In this document: positions 41,369-49,215 of the stretch, in pieces
Position numbering within the stretch: position 1 is the stretch's first letter
How the letters are laid out: each line of letters begins with the position of its first letter
Source: Methylomicrobium sp035916875
Lineage (GTDB): Bacteria > Pseudomonadota > Gammaproteobacteria > Methylococcales > Methylomonadaceae
Assembly (NCBI RefSeq): GCF_035916875.1
Contig: NZ_JAXUHN010000057.1
Coordinates: forward strand, 1-49,215
Length of the DNA stretch: 49,215 nt
Reading direction: 5' to 3'
Program-made: the position numbers and the translations under genes
Notes under the pieces: generated by a model
What the model saw: only the letters and a program-made list of their open reading frames with translations
The model's database searches: none
What the model was told of the DNA's origin: nothing

Positions 41369-42521
41369 TTTCAAGGAAGAAAAGTTATTGTGCGGCACGG
41401 ACTAGAATAGGAAATTTCTGCCAGGAGTTCAACAGCGGCTTTCTTCTTCGTTCCGAAACGCGGCGGTCCAGAAAGGCGGCGGTGTCGTTTGGGTTTGCGT
41501 TTCTCGGGTCATTCGATGATGAGCGATTGACATATTCGCGTGCCGAAATGAGCGTATTTTGAATAATGCGGCATTGATGCGTTTGATCACTCGACTTGCA
41601 ATTTCTTTCGAAAACACCCTAACCAACGCATGTTTTTCCAGTGCATCCGAATCAATATCCTGAATAGACAGGATTTCAATGGATTGTACTGATACTTTGG
41701 TTGTAAGACTTATCCAAAAAATAATCATTAAAAACCGGCTCAATTAAAGTCGCTATTTCACATTTCTTGGTATTTGACGGTATTCTTCTTAAGAATATAA
41801 TCATATAACCTACTACCTCGTTTACCGAGGAAAATTGTTTAATGGAAAAGAGTTTTTCAATAAGTTATTAGACTAACATGTTTTACTTTCGAGTTTCTTA
41901 AAAATATCTTGCTGCATGTAGTGTTGTTCTTATGTCTCAAGTGGCTAAGGCCTGAATATAAACGCTCTGGGCAAACTCCGAAACGTCCCGCTATCCGCCC
42001 ATGAGCACACAATCTTGATTCTTGTCAACATGGTAACGATGGATTATATGCAGGTTATCTCATAAACGGCATAAATTGGTTATTTGCTTTTTGTAAATGG
42101 CTGTTTAAACGGCATAATTGACTAAGGATGCAAGCTTGGAATAAAGCAGCGATTGCGGTACATTTTGTTGAATATGTGTCCAGGAGTTGGTTGTTTTGCT
42201 TTTGACAGGGCATGTGGTCGTGGCATTTTTTGTCAATCCGATCGGTTGGATTATTTGAAGCTATGATCCTATCTAGCTAGCTTGAATTGTCGGTATATGG
42301 CAAGTTTCTCGAATGGGGTAGCCGTTCCGCCGTACAGATAGGATGATCTCGCAAATTGATAGTGTCGTTTGGGATATAAGTGGGCAGCGAGAAATTCGTT
42401 TGTGTTACTCGGATAGTGCAAGCCGTTGATTTACCGAATGCCTATTGCAAACGAACTTCATGCGAAGCACTTAAAGGCTTTACTGGGCCAAATTCGTTCC
42501 GGATCGTTTACATACGAACAA

Positions 42522-42668
42522 GGGCGTCCCTGAATAAGGCTCCCACCGTCGATTGAGAGACATCCAGTCTATTCGCCGCTTCTTGAAAGCCGCCCTTCGA
42601 GGCCACGCTCAAAAAATTCAAATTTGTACGATGCCCATAATAATTTACATCGACTTTTTCGATATTAA
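42522..42668 (-). pseudogene. LysR-like helix-turn-helix remnant
   Basis: On the minus strand an open frame without a start codon reads TNLNFLSVASKGGFQEAANR and LDVSQSTVGALFRDALVRM, then stops. This is the winged-HTH start of a LysR-type or related regulator (F-x-x-V-A-x-x-GGF-x-x-AA-x-x-L-x-VSQSxV). The effector domain is absent and the upstream residues do not look like a native N-terminus, so it is a fragment. Confidence 0.5.
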
Positions 42669-43390
42669 AGTCAAATAAAATTCGTTTGCCTTATGTTAAT
42701 CTCGAATTTACAGTATTGCACAGGGTTCCTGGTTGATCCGCACTGTTGGCAGCGGGAATTTATTGAGCGCTTCCCACACAGCAAGAGGTTCAACCAAAAT
42801 CAGCGAATGCAAGCCGGTTCTGTTGTGGGCCAACGGCTTTTGTCTTTGTCGGCCATAGAGAACATGATGAATTTAATTCGTACTTCCTAATTTGAAGGTG
42901 AGGCAGAATATGGCGTCAATTCAACCCATAATTGGGGGCTACCTGAGAGCCTATGCTTTGTTCAAATTAGCGAAAGCACTATCCGCAAGGCAGCGGACTG
43001 CAATCATGATGTGCAGACGTAAAAAGCCGTATTTTGGCTGCAACCGGTAGGAAACCCGGACCCTATGGCTATCACTTACGCTGAGAGACTGAGCGACTGG
43101 CGTTTTATCCTTTTTAACGTCCTGCTGGCTTTGGGACAAATCATGCACTTATATATCACTTTATATCTTGGCACAAATCTGGCGTGCGTCATGAGCATGC
43201 TCCACCTAAGCAAGAGATAAAAAAGGAGCTAATCGTTTGAGAGGCCGTTGTCAGGGCAATTTGAAATTTATCACTGTTCAAAAAAATTTAAAACGGCACC
43301 TAACCATCGTGTCAAACCCTCGTTTTTAAGGATCGTAAAAAAAGACTTTCCACGCGGAGTCAAGTTTAATTCCAACAATTGAGGATCATT

Positions 43391-43552
43391 ATGAAAAACA
43401 TTTTCCATAAGACTGCAGTCTATCTCGCATTAATTCTTCTTTCGTCCATTCCTTTATCGAGCGATGTGATTGAGGATGCGACGAAACAAACCGCTTTGTT
43501 TCGGTTTGCCTTTGACGATAACACAAAGGCAAAGAGCTCTCGCAGGGGATAA
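43391..43552 (+). pseudogene. truncated secreted-protein ORF
   Basis: A 53-codon frame with GAGG 8 nt before the ATG. It starts MKNIFHKTAVYLALILLSSI with a cleavage-like SIPLSS, a clear signal peptide, then about 30 polar residues and a stop at 43550. The end coincides with the junction to an IS5-family transposase fragment, so the gene was probably cut there. The signal resembles those of PEP-CTERM-type exported proteins of methanotrophs, but no C-terminal sorting signal remains. It could also be a genuine short peptide. Confidence 0.4.
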
Positions 43553-43662
43553 AAAATCCCTTCTACCGTTTGCCGAAGCGTAGGCTTATCGTAAATCCCA
43601 AGACTCAACATGATGGCTTTTAGTTTGGACCAATATTCATCCGTAAACATTTGTCGCGGCAT
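43540..43662 (-). pseudogene. IS5-family transposase N-terminal fragment
   Basis: Reading from the ATG at 43662, the product is MPRQMFTDEYWSKLKAIMLS, then LGIYDKPTLRQTVEGIFYPL. This is the N-terminal DUF4096-like domain of IS5/ISL-type transposases, cut after about 41 residues. The catalytic DDE part is missing and no terminal repeat is evident. It lies about 160 bp upstream of gnd. Confidence 0.75.
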
Positions 43663-43819
43663 AGGTTGCTTGTCCTTATGATTGAAAAATTCAATCAATG
43701 AGACCGTACAACTGTTTTTCAAGGGTAAATGGCCAAATGGCAACAGCCCCTTAGTTAGTCGACACTCTTATGTCAATGCTTAAGTATTGGCTTATATTCA
43801 TAATAGGAAAATGCAACAA

Positions 43820-44809
43820 ATGAAAATTGCCATGATTGGTTTAGGGAAAATGGGGGCGAACATGACAAGGCGTCTGATCAATAGCGGCCATGAAATCGTC
43901 GTTTATGATCTTGACCCTGACAATGTCACTCGTTTAGCCGCAGAAGGTGCTGAGGGAGCGTCTTCTCTTAAGGATTTGGTGAGTCGCTTATCGGCACCGC
44001 GTGCTGTGTGGATGATGATTCCGGCGGGTGAAATAGTGGAAAAAACCATTACTGCACTGGCTACAGTTCTGGAGATAGGCGATACGATTATCGACGGCGG
44101 TAATTCCTATTATAAGGATGATGTGCGCCGGGCCAAGCTGTTAAAAGAACAAGGTATCCATTTTTTAGATGTCGGTACCAGTGGCGGTATCTGGGGAATA
44201 GAGCGGGGTTATTCGCTGATGATCGGGGGAGAGAAAGACCCTGTTCAATGGCTAGCCCCCATCTTTGCCGCACTGGCGCCGGGGCGGGGCGATATTGCGG
44301 CAACACCTCATAGAAACGATTCCGCAAATACCGCAGAACAGGGTTATTTGCACTGCGGTGCTGTTGGTGCCGGACATTTCGTCAAGATGATACACAACGG
44401 AATTGAATACGGCTTGATGCAGGCTTATGCGGAAGGTTTTGATATTTTGCGCGGTGCGGCATCCGAGTCGCTTCCTGAAGCGTTTCGATACCACTTTGAA
44501 TGCAGTGAAATTGCCGAGCTCTGGCGGCGTGGTAGTGTCATTAGTTCATGGCTGCTGGACCTGACTGCACAGGCACTGGCCGAAGATCCTGAGCTGTCCG
44601 GTTATAGCGGGTATGTCACAGATTCCGGTGAAGGGCGCTGGACGGTGCAGGCTGCTGTTGAAGAAGCGGTGTCAGCCGAAGTGTTGACTGCGGCCCTTTA
44701 TGCTCGCTTTCGCTCTCGTCAGACGCATACGTTTGGCGAGAAAATGCTGTCAGCTATGAGGCAACAATTTGGCGGGCATGAAGAAGCTGGAAAGGGAGAA
44801 GAAGTGTGA
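43820..44809 (+). CDS. gnd: 6-phosphogluconate dehydrogenase (decarboxylating), short NAD-type
   Basis: Oxidative decarboxylation of 6-phosphogluconate to ribulose 5-phosphate; in a methanotroph it closes the dissimilatory ribulose-monophosphate cycle that oxidises formaldehyde. The 329 residues begin MKIAMIGLGKMGANMTRRL (nucleotide-binding G-x-G-x-x-G, followed by YDLD with an acidic residue that favours NAD+). Further landmarks are IIDGGNSYYKDD, FLDVGTSGGIWG (about 117-128) and HFVKMIHNGIEYGLMQAYAEG (catalytic K and N, about 182-202). It is of the short GndA/YqeC type (about 300-340 residues), not the 470-residue E. coli form. The ATG at 43820 fits the family start; an upstream TTG at 43787 is possible. 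Overlaps zwf by 4 nt. Confidence 0.93.
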   Translation: MKIAMIGLGKMGANMTRRLINSGHEIVVYDLDPDNVTRLAAEGAEGASSLKDLVSRLSAPRAVWMMIPAGEIVEKTITALATVLEIGDTIIDGGNSYYKDDVRRAKLLKEQGIHFLDVGTSGGIWGIERGYSLMIGGEKDPVQWLAPIFAALAPGRGDIAATPHRNDSANTAEQGYLHCGAVGAGHFVKMIHNGIEYGLMQAYAEGFDILRGAASESLPEAFRYHFECSEIAELWRRGSVISSWLLDLTAQALAEDPELSGYSGYVTDSGEGRWTVQAAVEEAVSAEVLTAALYARFRSRQTHTFGEKMLSAMRQQFGGHEEAGKGEEV

Positions 44810-46374
44810 CCATCGATGTTGAAGCTGTTGCCGCAAAGTCTGGCGAATCTGTGTTATCCAAGGCCGAACCTTGCGTGATCATCATTTTCGGCGCGACCGG
44901 GGATTTAACCAAACGTAAGTTAATGCCGGCACTGTGTCATTTGGCACGGAAAGGAGAGCTTTCGGAAGCTTCGGTGATCATCGGCGTTGATCGTGAGCCG
45001 ATCGATCCCGATACATTCAGGGCGCTAATGCAATCTGCCGTGCGCGAGGCAAAAGGAGATCAATTGTTCGATGATGAGGAATGGTGTCAATTTGCGCAAA
45101 AATTAGACTATTTCGCCTGCGATTTAAAAGATCCAGACAGTTATGCCGAGCTGGCTACGCGTATTCAAGACTTGAACGGCGGCACCTTGAGTAACCGGCT
45201 TTATTACTGCGCTACTCCGCCTACACTGGTTAGTTCTATTATAGATGGGCTAGGCGAGGCCAAGCTGGCCAGTGAGGCATCGGGTTGGGCGCGAATCATT
45301 ATCGAAAAGCCTTTCGGGCGCGATCTGGCCTCCGCTCAAGCGCTCAGCGACTATGCTGCCGGTGTGTTTTTTGAACATCAGATTTACCGGATCGACCATT
45401 ATCTGGGTAAGGAAACCGTGCAAAACATCCTGGTATTCCGTTTTGGCAATGCGCTCTTCGAACCGGTTTGGAATCGTAATCATATCAATTATGTGGAAAT
45501 AACCGCAGCGGAAACCTTAGGCATAGGATATCGCGGCGGTTACTACGAAGAAGCAGGCGCCCTTCGGGACATGGTGACTAATCATATGATGCAATTACTG
45601 GCTTTGATCGCGATGGAACCGCCCATTGCTTTTGACGCCGATGCGGTGCGTGATAATAAAGTACAGGTTTGGCGCACGATTAAACCGATGACGGTAGCAG
45701 AAGTTGCAGCGAAAACAGTGCGAGGGCAATATGAAACCGGACAGCTTGAGGGTGGTAAGGTGCCTGGGTATAAGGAGGAGCCCAACGTCGCTTCAGATTC
45801 AAACACCGAAACCTATGTCGCTGCCGAGTTTCGTATTGAAAACTGGCGCTGGGCTGGGGTGCCGTTTTATCTGCGCACCGGCAAGCGCTTGGCACGTGGC
45901 GTTACTGAACTCGCCGTGCACTTCAAGCGACCGCCGCAGCCCTTGTTCGCCAACAGGTCGGAGCTTATCGAGCCCAATGTTATCGTCCTGCGTATTCATC
46001 CCAACGAAGGCATCGATATCAGTTTTGATGCCAAACAACCGGGCAACGAAATGCGAACAGCCAACGTGCGTATGGATTTTCGCTATCAGCAAGCTTTTAA
46101 CATGCGTATTCCTGAAGCTTACGAAACCTTGCTGCTGGATGCGTTATGCGGTGATGCCACTTTGTTCACCCGCCGTGACGGTGTTGAAGCGCAATGGCGA
46201 TTGATCGACCCTATTCTTGAGGCTTGGCGACAACAGCCTCCGGATTCTTTCTCTAAGTATGCGGCAGGTAGCGAAGGTCCGAAGGCTGCCGATGAACTAT
46301 TGGCTCGCAATGGTCATCAATGGCGGTTACTGGATACACAACTTCAAAGAACTCATCAAACAGGAGCGAAATAA
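44806..46374 (+). CDS. zwf: glucose-6-phosphate 1-dehydrogenase
   Basis: First enzyme of the oxidative pentose-phosphate/RuMP cycle; it oxidises glucose 6-phosphate to 6-phosphogluconolactone. The 522 residues include the cofactor loop IIFGATGDLTKRKLMPAL (about 26-43), the IEKPFGRDL segment and the catalytic RIDHYLGKETVQN (about 194-206), then the EEAGALRDMVTNHMMQ region and FYLRTGKRL. It starts with GTG overlapping the gnd stop (GTGA). The pgl lactonase gene is not adjacent. Operon order gnd-zwf-pgi. Confidence 0.96.
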   Translation: MTIDVEAVAAKSGESVLSKAEPCVIIIFGATGDLTKRKLMPALCHLARKGELSEASVIIGVDREPIDPDTFRALMQSAVREAKGDQLFDDEEWCQFAQKLDYFACDLKDPDSYAELATRIQDLNGGTLSNRLYYCATPPTLVSSIIDGLGEAKLASEASGWARIIIEKPFGRDLASAQALSDYAAGVFFEHQIYRIDHYLGKETVQNILVFRFGNALFEPVWNRNHINYVEITAAETLGIGYRGGYYEEAGALRDMVTNHMMQLLALIAMEPPIAFDADAVRDNKVQVWRTIKPMTVAEVAAKTVRGQYETGQLEGGKVPGYKEEPNVASDSNTETYVAAEFRIENWRWAGVPFYLRTGKRLARGVTELAVHFKRPPQPLFANRSELIEPNVIVLRIHPNEGIDISFDAKQPGNEMRTANVRMDFRYQQAFNMRIPEAYETLLLDALCGDATLFTRRDGVEAQWRLIDPILEAWRQQPPDSFSKYAAGSEGPKAADELLARNGHQWRLLDTQLQRTHQTGAK

Positions 46375-46379
46375 TTACT

Positions 46380-48020
<1,641 letters not shown>

Positions 48021-48086
48021 CAATTATGACTATCGACTATAACGATTGATTTCAGCGGTTCTGTCGCAAAGTTTTGTTGATTTGCG

Positions 48087-48126
48087 TTTAAATTTGACCC
48101 GGGATTTGCATCTAAAACTGACCCGC
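48087..48126. repeat. IS21-type terminal repeats
   Basis: AAATTTGACCCGGGATTTGC is followed by ATCTAAAACTGACCCGCC: two copies of a (T/C)TGACCCG core 25 bp apart, each preceded by an A-rich stretch. Multiple short repeats with TGACCC near the end are typical of IS21-family elements. They lie just beyond the istB 3' end and so mark one end of the decayed element. Confidence 0.55.
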
Positions 48127-48145
48127 CTTTTGGCCGGATTATGTC

Positions 48146-48927
48146 TTAATTTGATTTTCTTTTTCCAGTCTTTTGATCCTCCTTTTGTGAAGTCGAATGT
48201 TTGAAGCGGTAACTGTCATTGCCGGTTTCGATGATATGGCAGTGATGAGTGAATCGGTCGAGCAATGCCGTGGTCATTTTTTCATCGATAAACACATGGC
48301 TCCATTCGGAGAAGCTCAGATTGGTTGTAATGATGGCACTGGTTTTTTCATACAGCTTACTGATCAGGTAGAACAATAAAAGCCCTACCGTCCTGACTAA
48401 ACGGCAGATACCCTAACTCATCCAGGATGACCAGATCGGTATGCATCAGACGGTTGGCAAGGCGTCCTTGCTTCCCTATTTGCTTTTCCTGTTCCAGTTG
48501 GTTGACCAGTTCAATGGTCGACAGGAAGCACACCCGCAGCCGTTAATGCTGGATGGCCTGTACCGCAATGACTGTGGCCAGATGGGTTTTTCCGGTTCCA
48601 GGTCCGCCCACAAAGACGACATTTTGTGTATCCTCGATAAACTCACACCTCACACCGATGCAGAGCGCGGACAAGCATTTCATCGACCTGGCTTTCGTGG
48701 AAATTGAAGCCGGTCAGATCCCGATAAACCGGAAACCGGGCGACCTTCATCTGGTAGTTGATGGAGCGGACTTCCCGCTCAGCCACCTCGGCCTTGAGCA
48801 GGGACTCCAGTATAGGCACGGCTTGTTGATAGGCAGGCGATGCCTGTTCGGCCAAGCTTAAGATACTATCGGCCATGCCGTAGAGCTTAAGCGTTTTGAG
48901 TGTGGTGATCAGGGCATCGTGTTTCAT
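48146..48927 (-). pseudogene. istB: istB, IS21 helper ATPase (frameshifted)
   Basis: AAA+ helper of IS21 transposition, now broken. The N-terminal frame from the ATG at 48927 reads LITTLKTLKLYGMADSILSL up to LVRALHRCEV. The next frame continues CEFIEDTQNVVFVGGPGTGK with Walker A (GGPGTGKTH), then meets a TAA in place of a coding triplet near 48540. VILDELGYLPFSQDGRA (Walker B) follows, and another frameshift near 48383 leads to FYLISKLYEKTSAIITTNLS, FSEWSHVF and the C-terminus at 48146. At least two frameshifts and one nonsense codon. Length is otherwise full. Confidence 0.85.
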
Positions 48928-49068
48928 CGTCTGCCCCCCCGTAGACTGACATACCGGTCGGTATCAGCGAGCGGTTCGGTGACCAGCTTCAGTGCTTGAG
49001 GTGTGGAGGATGGCTTGGGCTTGGGAGGCGCGTTTAATCGGCTCAGAGCACGCGAAAGCGATTAGGAG
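48924..49068 (-). pseudogene. istA C-terminal remnant
   Basis: Upstream of istB on the same strand the frame LSRLNAPPKPKPSSTPQALK then LVTEPLADTDRYVSLRGG ends in a TGA that overlaps the istB ATG. This is the usual junction of istA and istB, and PLADxxRYxxL is a typical IstA C-terminus. Only about 45 residues remain; an in-frame TAA at about 49066 and the neighbouring IS630-like piece cut it off. Confidence 0.65.
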
Positions 49069-49105
49069 CAAACGCGCGAATAACCATTATGGCCAGAGCT
49101 AGTGT

Positions 49106-49215
49106 CTAATTGCATAAGATAGAGATTGTATTTTTGATCTGGCTGCCAACGACTTCGCGTTTCTTCCAAACGAAAGGTTGCGCTCCCGTGTTGTAGGCAG
49201 CAATGTATTTCTCCA
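49106..49215 (-). pseudogene. IS630-like transposase C-terminal end, runs off the window
   Basis: The last 36 codons before a TAG at 49106-49108 read EKYIAAYNTGAQPFVWKKRE then VVGSQIKNTISILCN. The F-I-A-x-(Y/W)-N-x-x-x-x-PFxW-x-K pattern is the C-terminus of IS630-family transposases. The 5' part lies beyond the window, so whether the element is intact is unknown. It abuts the broken istA end, suggesting that it inserted into the IS21 element. Confidence 0.65.

Larger units (their letters stand above)
41229..43390. other. 2.1-kb gene-poor, fragment-rich region
   Basis: Apart from the features listed separately, I see no supported gene in this stretch. The reading frames at 41429-41743, 42693-42890 and 42951-43148 resemble no family and have no good ribosome-binding site. 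A 12-bp direct repeat, TAAACGGCATAA, occurs at 42063-42074 and 42106-42117. Around 43020-43070 two small hairpins are possible (AGCC with GGCT; CCGG with CCGG) in a GGTAGGAAACCCGGACC context that could be a structured leader RNA, but I could not assign it to a class. Lower GC and many broken pieces suggest a region of past insertion and decay. Confidence 0.5.

Noticed and set aside
41429..41743. 104-residue minus-strand ORF
   Set aside because: Starts with a hydrophobic stretch but shows no family pattern or ribosome-binding site; probably chance.
42990..43095. Possible cyclic-di-GMP-I (GEMM) riboswitch or other riboswitch
   Set aside because: GACGTAAAAAGCC and the GGTAGGAAACCCGG segment recall parts of the GEMM consensus, but the conserved order of GCAAACC, GACGCAAAGCC and GGGTT(A/G)CC is not there. 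I could not build the required P1-P3 structure.

Overview
The window looks like a chromosomal segment of a gammaproteobacterium, most likely a type I methanotroph (Methylococcales). That is inferred from the gnd-zwf-pgi cluster of the oxidative ribulose-monophosphate cycle, a glycogen-debranching gene, and gammaproteobacterial housekeeping blocks (arsC-wrbA-DUF2069-hda, hemB, aroE, rnr next to tRNA-Leu). There are no rRNA genes and no CRISPR array.

Region 1 (about 280-7550) is a compact integrative element inserted at the 3' end of tRNA-Leu(CAG). On the minus strand, reading inward from the tRNA, it carries a P4-type tyrosine integrase, an unknown 175-residue protein, an AlpA-like regulator, a Toprim primase, a P-loop helicase-like ATPase, a repeat array that resembles a replication origin, a zinc-finger protein, an Ash/Icd-like small ORF and a RadC-like protein. 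There are no capsid or conjugation genes, so it looks like a P4-like satellite or a cryptic island. TTACTG hexamers, partly in helical phase, sit at both ends.

Region 2 (7.5-15 kb) is host core: tRNA-Leu with a near-perfect sigma-70 promoter, rnr, an AMIN-domain amidase, glgX and a DedA membrane protein.

Region 3 (15.3-18.3 kb) is the most striking part. It is an isolated, translationally coupled set fliM-fliN-fliO-fliG with no fliF, fliPQR, flhAB, rod, hook or stator gene nearby. The fliO product ends in a tail that resembles the FliG-binding C-terminus of the MS-ring protein FliF, and it overlaps fliG by 8 nt, as fliF normally meets fliG. I read this as a rotor C-ring module re-anchored on a single-pass FliO platform.

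Region 4 (18.4-34.3 kb) holds a K+ channel/RCK pair, a DUF2380-like protein, the arsC-wrbA-DUF2069-hda-panE operon, ubiA, a PstI/BsuBI-type restriction-modification pair, an ABC exporter, a tiny lipoprotein, the hemB-membrane protein-aroE-dinB run and an orphan mlaC-like gene.

Region 5 (34.3-35.75 kb) is a gene graveyard: a broken PepSY-TM gene, an internally deleted group II intron that still has domain V, and an IS3-family transposase end with its terminal repeat.

Region 6 (35.8-41 kb) has cysD and cysN with a four-helix-bundle gene between them. CysN has a degenerate APS-kinase-like tail. A small lipoprotein and an FAD oxidoreductase follow. 41.2-43.8 kb is gene-poor and holds only fragments (an HTH remnant, a truncated secreted ORF, an IS5-family piece). 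43.8-48.0 kb is the gnd-zwf-pgi operon. The right end is a decayed IS21 element (istA/istB) abutting an IS630-like transposase end that runs off the window.
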